Part shown: positions 1-4,649 of the stretch, piece by piece
Layout of the letters: each line of letters begins with the position of its first letter
Position numbering within the stretch: the stretch's first letter is position 1
Assembly: GCA_002353935.1 (NCBI GenBank)
Contig: DEKP01000021.1
Span: forward strand, 55,421-60,899
DNA: 5,479 nt
Source: Ruminococcaceae bacterium UBA2719
GTDB lineage: Bacteria > Bacillota > Clostridia > Oscillospirales > Acutalibacteraceae
Direction: 5' to 3'
Notes under the pieces: generated by a model
Database searches by the model: none
Told to the model about the DNA's origin: nothing
What the model saw: only the letters and a program-made list of their open reading frames with translations
Program-made: the position numbers and the translations under genes

Positions 1-300
1 CATTACTGTTTCAATAATAAATATAATCAAAAACGGCATAGTATATCTAATAAATTTGTTTAATATATTATTTAAGCTATAAGCTTTACTGATAGTATTA
101 ATTTTATGTTTTTCAAAAGACAAAGAATAAACATAACCTGATATTATCATAAACATAGGAACTGCCATATTAACCCAAAACGGAAATAGATATTTGAGTC
201 TTTCAGAATCTGTCCAGTCAAAATGCGTCAGTATTACTAACAAAATACAAATGCCTTTATATATATCTAAACTATGACTTCTTTCTTGTTTGTCTGTCAA
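1..300 (-). CDS. Acyltransferase-3 family membrane protein, N-terminal 100 residues (cut by window edge)
   Basis: An open frame of exactly 100 codons reads leftwards from a TTG at 300 to the window edge without a stop. The start is supported by a G-rich Shine-Dalgarno (AGGGGGGG, 314-307) six bases upstream. The protein shows the opening pattern of acyltransferase-3 (OafA/YrhL-like) integral membrane enzymes: HSLDIYKGICILLVILTH at about residues 9-26, with the histidine expected to be catalytic at 26, then VPMFMIISGYVYS at 47-59. Three hydrophobic segments are visible, near 13-28, 42-62 and 86-100. Family members move acetyl or other acyl groups onto extracytoplasmic sugars, polysaccharides or lipids; the substrate cannot be read here. 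The usual Arg-Gly of the first motif is Lys-Gly, a common variant. It has its own promoter and is separated from the phosphatase gene by a terminator. The C-terminal two thirds or more lies outside the window. Confidence 0.85.
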   Translation of the reverse strand, partial: MTDKQERSHSLDIYKGICILLVILTHFDWTDSERLKYLFPFWVNMAVPMFMIISGYVYSLSFEKHKINTISKAYSLNNILNKFIRYTMPFLIIFIIETVM

Positions 301-334
301 GTGTAGCCCCCCCTGACTTTTATTAATCAATATA

Positions 335-350
335 TATCTTTATAAAGATA
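335..350. repeat. 16-bp perfect palindrome at the acyltransferase promoter (possible operator)
   Basis: TATCTTTATAAAGATA equals its own reverse complement over 16 bases. One end is the proposed -10 hexamer of the acyltransferase promoter and the other reaches about the expected transcription start, a place where a repressor would block initiation. Its CTTTATAAAG core recurs at the centre of the palindrome at 2056-2073. The regulator is unknown, and AT-rich palindromes can arise by chance. Confidence 0.45.
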
Positions 351-373
351 ACATGCTTTTTAATTTGTATCAA
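345..373 (-). promoter_or_regulatory. Sigma-A-type promoter for the acyltransferase gene
   Basis: Read leftwards there is TTGATA (373-368, five of six to TTGACA), a spacer of exactly 17 bases, then TATCTT (350-345, four of six to TATAAT) preceded by a TGn extended -10 element. The predicted start of transcription is near 338, giving a leader of about 38 bases before the TTG start. It lies downstream of the phosphatase terminator, which fits an independent transcription unit. Confidence 0.5.
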
Positions 374-407
374 CAACAAAAATATTACACTTTTTTCAAG
401 TTTCTGT

Positions 408-451
408 CATAATAAACAAAACGCATCAAGCTTTTTTGAAAGCCTGACGCG
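408..451 (-). terminator. Intrinsic terminator of the isomerase-phosphatase unit
   Basis: Read leftwards, CGCGTCAGGC (451-442) can pair with GCTTGATGCG (431-422), with two G-T wobbles. Three more A-T pairs may extend it inwards to a short CAAA loop. The run TTTTGTTTATT follows directly. It starts six bases after the phosphatase stop codon at 457, so it ends that transcript before the acyltransferase promoter. Confidence 0.85.
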
Positions 452-456
452 AAATT

Positions 457-1302
457 TTATTGTTTTATTTTTTTCAGTTGCCTTGTGTTTTCTTCATTTA
501 ACTTATCTACAATAGACATTTTCTTAATGATATTATGTATGGTTTTATCTATTTGTGAGTTTTCACTATAGTCTGCCGGAAAGACAAAATCAACCCTGTC
601 GTTTAATAAAAGCTCTTCAACTTTTTGTCTGTTAGATTCCTGATAAACGGCAATTGAAACTCCACCGTAGGATTTCATCATTTTCATACACGGAACATCA
701 CTGAGTCCATCGCCAATGTAAATCATATTAGTAAAGGGGATCCTTTTGGAATCATCAGGCATCGAACGGTTTAGATCAATGTCGTTTGCAACATCCAGAA
801 CTCCTTTGTTTATTCGATAAACAAACTGAGTTTTATTGGTGTAGTTTACAGCGGTCTTAGGCCATACTGCAAGACCGTTTTTATTGTAGTAAAACTCGCA
901 GGCGAAGATTTCTTTGAATTTATCGCTGATGCATGAGCCTTCTATGATTTCTTTAAGACCGGATGAAATAACGTAGTGTTCTACAATAACGCCTTGACTT
1001 TCCCCATAATCGTTTATACGCTCGAACCAGTCGTCCAAGCCATCATAGAGTTCAATTTTTTTGCCGTTTTGCTGAAGGGATTTTCGATCAAGACGTATAC
1101 CCTTGTCTTTGCATTTTTCTATCATAATATACATGTATGCAAGCACAGAGTCCATATGTTCGGCTGATCCAAATCGGTTAGCTTCTTCCCAAAAACTGTC
1201 CGATTTCATATCAAGGCTTGGAATGAATTCATAGTCCTGCATATCTTTTGTACATAAGGTTTTATCAAAATCGTACATTATAGCGACAATCGGCTTGTTC
1301 AT
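457..1302 (-). CDS. HAD-superfamily phosphatase (phosphoserine phosphatase-like)
   Basis: This 281-residue soluble protein carries the haloacid dehalogenase phosphatase motifs in order. Motif I is DFDKTL with Asp11 as nucleophile and Asp13 as acid/base. Motif II is VISSG with Ser113. The motif III lysine is probably Lys157. Motif IV is GDGLSDVP with Asp198 and Asp202 for magnesium. About 95 mostly helical residues between motifs I and II form the type C1 cap that sets substrate choice in HAD-IB enzymes such as phosphoserine phosphatase. I cannot name the substrate, so only phosphate-ester hydrolysis is inferred. The ATG at 1302 has AAGAGG (1316-1311) about eight bases upstream. It follows the cyclophilin gene by 28 bases with no terminator between, so the two are probably cotranscribed, and it ends at a strong terminator. 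The charged C-terminal tail (about 262-281) lies outside the catalytic core. Confidence 0.85.
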   Translation of the reverse strand: MNKPIVAIMYDFDKTLCTKDMQDYEFIPSLDMKSDSFWEEANRFGSAEHMDSVLAYMYIMIEKCKDKGIRLDRKSLQQNGKKIELYDGLDDWFERINDYGESQGVIVEHYVISSGLKEIIEGSCISDKFKEIFACEFYYNKNGLAVWPKTAVNYTNKTQFVYRINKGVLDVANDIDLNRSMPDDSKRIPFTNMIYIGDGLSDVPCMKMMKSYGGVSIAVYQESNRQKVEELLLNDRVDFVFPADYSENSQIDKTIHNIIKKMSIVDKLNEENTRQLKKIKQ

Positions 1303-1330
1303 ATCGGCAACCTCTTAATAAGAGTAATAA

Positions 1331-2038
1331 TTAGTCTTCAAATTCTTTAATATCAATAGATGTTATCAAAACATCGTCAACCGGCTTATCGGATGAATCG
1401 GTATTAACACTGGCTATAGTATCAACTATATCCATGCCTTCGTAAACTTGTCCGAATACCGTATATCCTCCGTCCAAATATTTATTATCAACCTGATTAA
1501 TATAAAACTGGCTGCCGTTTGTATCGGGTCCGGCGTTTGCCATAGCGACAGCTCCCGCGATGTTTGATGCATAATCGCTTGTTTCGTTTTTAAATTCCTG
1601 CCCGTAAGCACTTGTACCGCCGGTACCGTTAAATTTTTCGTAGTCTCCGCCTTGGATCATAAAGCCTGAGATAACGCGGTGAAAAATTGTATTGTCGTAT
1701 CTTCCGTCTTTAGCTAAAGCGATAAAGTTGTTGACTGCCAAAGGTGCTACTTCTTTAAATAATCTAAAAGAAATATCGCCAAAAGAGGTGTGGATTGTAG
1801 CAACGGTGTCTCCCTTTTTTGGATCTCTTTCCTGATAATCTTCATCAACGCCTTCTAAAGACGGATTTTCAATATCGTTGATATTTAACAGTTCTTCAGA
1901 ATAATTCACAGTTTCAGCCTCGCTTTCAGAATTTTTTACAGCGGATGTTGTTCCGCTGGATACAACTTTTTTGCCGCATCCTACTAATACCATAGAACAC
2001 ATCAATGCGATTAATAAAATAGATACAAAACGTTTCAA
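1331..2038 (-). CDS. Lipoprotein cyclophilin-type peptidyl-prolyl cis-trans isomerase
   Basis: A 235-residue protein with a lipoprotein signal peptide (MKRF, a hydrophobic stretch, then lipobox LVGC with Cys21). A low-complexity linker of about 50 residues rich in Ser, Glu and Asn follows, then a cyclophilin domain from about residue 76 to the end. Active-site hallmarks are FHRVISGFMIQGGD (Arg121, Phe126, Met127, Gln129), AMANAGPDTNGSQFYI (residues 165-180) and LDGGYTVFG. It should be anchored outside the membrane and catalyse proline isomerisation during folding of exported proteins. At positions matching human cyclophilin A Trp121 and His126 it has Tyr187 and Tyr193. An upstream in-frame TTG at 2056 is a poorer start: the best Shine-Dalgarno, AAAGGAGT (2053-2046), lies inside that extension and is seven bases from the TTG at 2038. 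The shorter start also gives a normal positively charged signal peptide. First gene of a unit with the HAD phosphatase. Confidence 0.9.
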   Translation of the reverse strand: MKRFVSILLIALMCSMVLVGCGKKVVSSGTTSAVKNSESEAETVNYSEELLNINDIENPSLEGVDEDYQERDPKKGDTVATIHTSFGDISFRLFKEVAPLAVNNFIALAKDGRYDNTIFHRVISGFMIQGGDYEKFNGTGGTSAYGQEFKNETSDYASNIAGAVAMANAGPDTNGSQFYINQVDNKYLDGGYTVFGQVYEGMDIVDTIASVNTDSSDKPVDDVLITSIDIKEFED

Positions 2039-2045
2039 TAAAAAA

Positions 2046-2053
2046 ACTCCTTT
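2046..2053 (-). promoter_or_regulatory. Ribosome binding site that fixes the cyclophilin start at TTG 2038
   Basis: AAAGGAGT read leftwards, followed by a T-rich seven-base spacer and TTG AAA CGT. It favours a TTG start at 2038 over the longer in-frame TTG at 2056, which has no comparable Shine-Dalgarno upstream. Confidence 0.8.
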
Positions 2054-2055
2054 CA

Positions 2056-2073
2056 AAAGCTTTATAAAGCTTT
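2056..2073. repeat. 18-bp perfect palindrome in the cyclophilin leader
   Basis: AAAGCTTTATAAAGCTTT is its own reverse complement over 18 bases, and each AAAGCTTT half is also palindromic. It lies between the predicted transcription start (about 2078) and the ribosome binding site. It could be a DNA operator, or in RNA a seven-pair hairpin with a TATA loop that shields the 5' end. The core CTTTATAAAG is shared with the palindrome at 335-350. Confidence 0.5.
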
Positions 2074-2084
2074 ATATAAATTAC

Positions 2085-2113
2085 ATTTTAATATATTAAT
2101 TCGTCTTTTTCAA
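2085..2113 (-). promoter_or_regulatory. Sigma-A-type promoter of the cyclophilin-phosphatase unit
   Basis: Read leftwards: TTGAAA (2113-2108, five of six), a spacer of exactly 17 bases, then TAAAAT (2090-2085, five of six). Transcription should start near 2078, leaving a leader of about 40 bases that includes the 18-bp palindrome. This is one of the two best promoters in the window. I see no equally good promoter for the divergent S1 gene in 2114-2239; TTGGTA (2148-2153) with an 18-base gap to CATAAA is a weak possibility only. Confidence 0.65.
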
Positions 2114-2239
2114 TACAATTCTTTGAATTTCTAAAAATATTAACATTTGGTATATCTGCTCTTTTATTTTCATAAAGATTAAGTAAACGCTGATTCGTCG
2201 GTGATTATTTAATTAAAGACAAAAACAGGAGGACATAAA

Positions 2240-3157
2240 ATGGCAGATTATCTACCTGAAGGAAATAGAATAAATCTTCCCGAAAATAAAAGAGCGTTAT
2301 CGTCTATATCAAATTTATTATTGGCAAAAGAAGAGCAGCGGGTACTGGAGGCAAAAGCTGTATTGTGTGATAATGATCACAATTTGATAGTAGATTTGGG
2401 GATAGCAAAGGGGATCATTCCTCGTCTTGAAGGTGCAGTAGGAATAAAAGAGGGGACAGTTCGAGATATAGCGGTTATATCAAGGGTGAATCGTCCGGTG
2501 AATTTCATAGTAACCGCCATAAAGTCTGACGGATATGAAGACGTGGTATATTTATCGCGAGCCAAGGCTCAAAAAAAGTGTATAGACGAGTATATTGACA
2601 AGTTGGTTGTAGGCGATGTTATAGATGCAAAAATAACGCATCTTGAGTCCTTTGGAGCTTTTGCTGATATAGGATGCGGAGTGGTTGCCTTGATGCCGAT
2701 AGATACTATATCTGTTTCGCGTATTGAACACCCAAGCGAGCGGTTTTCAGTTGGCATGAATATAAAAGCGGTCATAAAGTCAAAGGAAAACGGAAGAATA
2801 AGCTTAAGTCACAAAGAGCTTTTGGGAACATGGGAACAAAATGCTTCTAATTTTAATCCCGGAGAAACGGTAGGAGGAATAATAAGATCTGTAGAAAATT
2901 ACGGAGCATTTGTAGAGCTATCTCCTAATTTAGCGGGACTGGCTGAATTAAAAGATAATTTGCAGGTAGGCTCTCAGGCGAGCGTATACATAAAAAATAT
3001 TATTCCCTCAAAAATGAAAATTAAATTAATTATTATAGATACTTTCGATTCGGAAAATAAGCCTCAAAAACCTAAATATTATATAGAAAACGGTCATATA
3101 GATACCTTTGTATATTCTCCGGCCGAGTGTGAAAAGTATATATATACAAAGTTTTAA
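2240..3157 (+). CDS. S1 RNA-binding domain protein (ribosomal protein S1-like, Clostridia type)
   Basis: This 305-residue protein begins at an ATG with an ideal AGGAGG (2227-2232) seven bases upstream. Two clear S1 (OB-fold) domains are visible: residues about 122-192 (VGDVIDAKITHLESFGAFADI, then GRISLSHKELLG) and about 206-267 (PGETVGGIIRSVENYGAFVEL, then GLAELK). A diverged first domain at about 32-107 keeps the beta-barrel spacing and ends in VYLSRAKAQ. S1 domains bind single-stranded RNA. Full ribosomal protein S1 of Gram-negatives has six such domains, so this short form may assist translation of selected mRNAs or mRNA turnover, but its target is not readable here. The C-terminal segment (about 268-305) is Tyr-rich, with GHIDTFVYSP at 285-294, and is not part of an S1 fold. 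It is divergent from the cyclophilin gene, and no terminator separates it from the rmuC leader. Confidence 0.8.
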   Translation: MADYLPEGNRINLPENKRALSSISNLLLAKEEQRVLEAKAVLCDNDHNLIVDLGIAKGIIPRLEGAVGIKEGTVRDIAVISRVNRPVNFIVTAIKSDGYEDVVYLSRAKAQKKCIDEYIDKLVVGDVIDAKITHLESFGAFADIGCGVVALMPIDTISVSRIEHPSERFSVGMNIKAVIKSKENGRISLSHKELLGTWEQNASNFNPGETVGGIIRSVENYGAFVELSPNLAGLAELKDNLQVGSQASVYIKNIIPSKMKIKLIIIDTFDSENKPQKPKYYIENGHIDTFVYSPAECEKYIYTKF

Positions 3158-3168
3158 GAAAACTAAAC

Positions 3169-3175
3169 GGAGGAG
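3169..3175 (+). promoter_or_regulatory. Orphan ribosome binding site with a start-stop codon pair (TTG TAA)
   Basis: GGAGGAG lies 11 bases after the S1 stop codon, as strong as any Shine-Dalgarno here. The only start codon at proper spacing is TTG at 3182-3184, which is directly followed by TAA. No ORF of useful length follows in any frame, and rmuC starts 135 bases further on with its own GAGG. It is either the remnant of a lost small gene, a minimal start-stop ribosome loading site, or chance. Confidence 0.4.
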
Positions 3176-3201
3176 TAAAATTTGTAAAATATTAAGATTT
3201 A

Positions 3202-3230
3202 TTGACATAAATTTTACGCAGTGTTAAGAT
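3202..3230 (+). promoter_or_regulatory. Sigma-A-type promoter of rmuC
   Basis: TTGACA (3202-3207) is a perfect -35 element. It is followed by exactly 17 bases and TAAGAT (3225-3230, four of six), with a TGn extended -10 element directly upstream. Transcription should start near 3237, giving a leader of about 74 bases. The -10 element lies inside the left arm of the long inverted repeat described separately. Confidence 0.7.
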
Positions 3231-3301
3231 ATTAATACAGATATTATTTAAGGCAAGATGCAATATTTGATTTTGCGGTACCGCCTTAATATTTAACACT
3301 G
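3219..3301 (+). repeat. Long inverted repeat spanning the rmuC promoter and leader
   Basis: CAGTGTTAAGATATTAA (3219-3235) is complementary to TTAATATTTAACACTG (3286-3301) over 16 pairs with a single bulged G. The pairing may resume at GGC (3252-3254) with GCC (3283-3285). The left arm contains the -10 element and the right arm abuts the rmuC Shine-Dalgarno GAGG (3301-3304). A transcript from the local promoter lacks most of the left arm and can form only a smaller hairpin (AAGGC 3250-3254 with GCCTT 3283-3287, extended by A-T pairs). Read-through RNA from the S1 gene could form the long one. Confidence 0.6.
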
Positions 3302-3310
3302 AGGTAGATT

Positions 3311-4561
3311 ATGAATCAAATAGAGTTTATTTTATTGTTGATTATCCTTATATCGGCGATTTTAGCTTTAATATTAGGAATAATAATTATTGTTAAGCTA
3401 ACAAAAAAATCCGATAATAATGCGGAACTGTCTTTTTTGAGACAAGAGTTGATGACTTCAACGCAACAGTCTGTTAAAAATATGGGAGATATGATAGCTT
3501 CAAATCAGCAGAGCTTTGCACAGGCGCAAGATCAAAAATTGTCCGCAATGGAAGAAAGATTAAAAACATTTTCTCTTGAAAATGAACAGAAGCTTGAGAA
3601 TATTCGCCAGAGCATGGAGACAAATCTGACGAATATACGCGAGGACAATAATTCTCAGCTGGATAAAATGCGTCTTACCGTAGATGAAAAATTGCAAAAA
3701 ACGCTTGAAGACAAGATGAACAAATCTTTCTCGCTTGTCAATGAACGCCTTGAACAAGTATATAAGGGCTTGGGCGAGATGCAGACTCTGGCGGTAGGAG
3801 TAGGAGATCTGAAAAAAGTTTTGTCTAATGTTAAGACACGCGGTATACTAGGTGAAATTCAGCTTTCTTCTATTTTAAGAGAAATTTTGGCTCCCGAGCA
3901 ATACGATGAAAATGTCGCAACAAAAAAAGGTAGCCGTGAGGTGGTTGAATTTGCCGTGAAGCTTCCGTCAAAAGACGATGATTTTATTTATTTACCAATA
4001 GATTCAAAATTTCCCGGAGATACATATGCTGCCTTAAAAGATGCATATGAGTTAGGTTCAAAGGAAAATGTTGATGCGGCTGCTAAACAGCTTATAAATA
4101 CTATCAAACGAGAAGCAAAAGATATTCATGATAAATATATCGATGTGCCTTATACAACTGAATTTGCGATTATGTTTTTACCGTTTGAAGGTTTGTACAG
4201 CGAGGTTGTAAATCGTGGAATGATAGAAGTTTTGCAGCGTGACTATAAGGTCAATATAGCAGGACCGAGCACTATGGCGGCTCTTTTAAATTCTATTCAA
4301 ATGGGGTTTAAAACCCTTGCAGTACAAAAGCGCAGCGCAGAAGTATGGAAGATTTTAGGTTCGGTAAAAAATGAATTTGAAAAGTTCAACACGGTTTTAA
4401 TCAACACCCAAAATCGTTTGAATCAGGCAAACGATGAACTCGATAAGCTGGTAGGTGTGCGTACACGTCAGATTCAGCGCAAGCTTTCATCGGTAGAAAC
4501 CAATAATATACCAATTGATTCAGTTGCTCAGAGTATAATTGCGACAGACACTGCAGAATAA
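3311..4561 (+). CDS. rmuC: RmuC family protein (DNA recombination/rearrangement limiting)
   Basis: This 416-residue protein matches the RmuC layout. One N-terminal membrane anchor (about residues 6-30) is followed by a Gln/Glu/Lys-rich coiled coil (about 38-155) and the conserved RmuC domain (about 160-390). Recognisable blocks are GVGDLKKVLSNVKTRGILGE (163-182), LPIDSKFPGD (228-237), TTEFAIMFLPFEGLYSEV (282-299), and AGPSTMAALLNSIQMGF followed by QKRSAEVWKILG (317-350). The family is predicted to carry a PD-(D/E)xK nuclease-like fold; Glu182, Asp231 and Lys233 are plausible core residues by inference. In E. coli, rmuC loss raises inversion at short inverted repeats, but its biochemistry is poorly known. 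The ATG has GAGG (3301-3304) six bases upstream. It has its own sigma-A promoter. sigG lies 88 bases downstream without a conventional terminator, so read-through into sigG is possible. Confidence 0.93.
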   Translation: MNQIEFILLLIILISAILALILGIIIIVKLTKKSDNNAELSFLRQELMTSTQQSVKNMGDMIASNQQSFAQAQDQKLSAMEERLKTFSLENEQKLENIRQSMETNLTNIREDNNSQLDKMRLTVDEKLQKTLEDKMNKSFSLVNERLEQVYKGLGEMQTLAVGVGDLKKVLSNVKTRGILGEIQLSSILREILAPEQYDENVATKKGSREVVEFAVKLPSKDDDFIYLPIDSKFPGDTYAALKDAYELGSKENVDAAAKQLINTIKREAKDIHDKYIDVPYTTEFAIMFLPFEGLYSEVVNRGMIEVLQRDYKVNIAGPSTMAALLNSIQMGFKTLAVQKRSAEVWKILGSVKNEFEKFNTVLINTQNRLNQANDELDKLVGVRTRQIQRKLSSVETNNIPIDSVAQSIIATDTAE

Positions 4562-4572
4562 CATAGGGATTA

Positions 4573-4601
4573 GTATAAATTTAATAATATCGGTTTAATT
4601 T
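4573..4601 (+). promoter_or_regulatory. Candidate sigma-F-type promoter of sigG
   Basis: GTATA (4573-4577) fits the sigma-F -35 pattern GywTA, and GGTTTAATTT (4592-4601) fits the -10 pattern GGnnAnAnTw except for one T in place of A. The spacer is 14 bases, one shorter than the usual 15. In Bacillus subtilis sigG is first transcribed by sigma-F in the forespore, so a match here is expected. The predicted start, near 4608, lies within the left arm of the leader hairpin. No good sigma-A promoter is visible in 4562-4649. Confidence 0.5.
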
Positions 4602-4603
4602 TT

Positions 4604-4643
4604 TCCTCTTTGGCAATACTTATTTTAGTAAAGCCAAGGGGGA
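4604..4643 (+). promoter_or_regulatory. Leader hairpin sequestering the sigG ribosome binding site
   Basis: TCCTCTTTGGC (4604-4614) can pair with GCCAAGGGGGA (4633-4643) over 11 consecutive pairs, two of them G-U. Inside the 18-base loop, TACT (4617-4620) pairs with AGTA (4627-4630), leaving a six-base loop. The Shine-Dalgarno AAGGGGG (4636-4642) sits wholly in the 3' arm, seven bases before the TTG start. TTTTATTT follows the stem (4644-4651), so the same element could also act as a weak intrinsic terminator for rmuC read-through. Confidence 0.65.
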
Positions 4644-4649
4644 TTTTAT

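Noticed and set aside
422..474. The hairpin at 422-451 followed by a T-rich stretch on the plus strand, suggesting a bidirectional terminator.
   Set aside because: No rightward transcript enters from the left, since the acyltransferase also reads leftwards, and the plus-strand T run is partly the end of the phosphatase coding sequence.
976..1167. Rightward open frame of 63 codons.
   Set aside because: It lies antisense inside the HAD phosphatase gene, has no ribosome binding site, and encodes no recognisable motif.
1426..1611. Leftward open frame of 61 codons in another frame of the cyclophilin gene.
   Set aside because: It overlaps conserved cyclophilin motifs in the true frame and has no start signals of its own.
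2377..2775. Two leftward open frames (2377-2565 and 2569-2775) opposite the S1 gene.
   Set aside because: Both are antisense to well-conserved S1 domains and lack ribosome binding sites and family features.
3026..3208. Leftward hydrophobic open frame of 60 codons over the end of the S1 gene and the rmuC promoter.
   Set aside because: The hydrophobicity comes from AT-rich codons read antisense, and I see no convincing ribosome binding site; the rightward gene explains the sequence.
3184..3217. Inverted repeat GTAAAAT (3184-3190) with ATTTTAC (3211-3217) flanking the rmuC -35 element.
   Set aside because: Seven mainly A-T pairs with a 20-base gap are unremarkable at this base composition.
3221..3238. 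GTGTTAAGATATTAATAC resembles the clostridial Rex operator (TTGTTAA, four bases, TTAACAA) at 11 of 14 positions over the rmuC -10 element.
   Set aside because: Another 11-of-14 match occurs at 2129-2146 on the other strand, and my rough estimate is that a few such matches are expected by chance in a window this AT-rich. There is no functional link between RmuC and redox control.
3237..3310. Possible riboswitch in the structured rmuC leader.
   Set aside because: The leader is only about 74 bases and shows no conserved core of a riboswitch class I can recognise.
3560..3757. Leftward open frame of 65 codons opposite the RmuC coiled coil.
   Set aside because: It is antisense to a Glu/Lys-rich coiled-coil region, which often leaves stop-free antisense frames.
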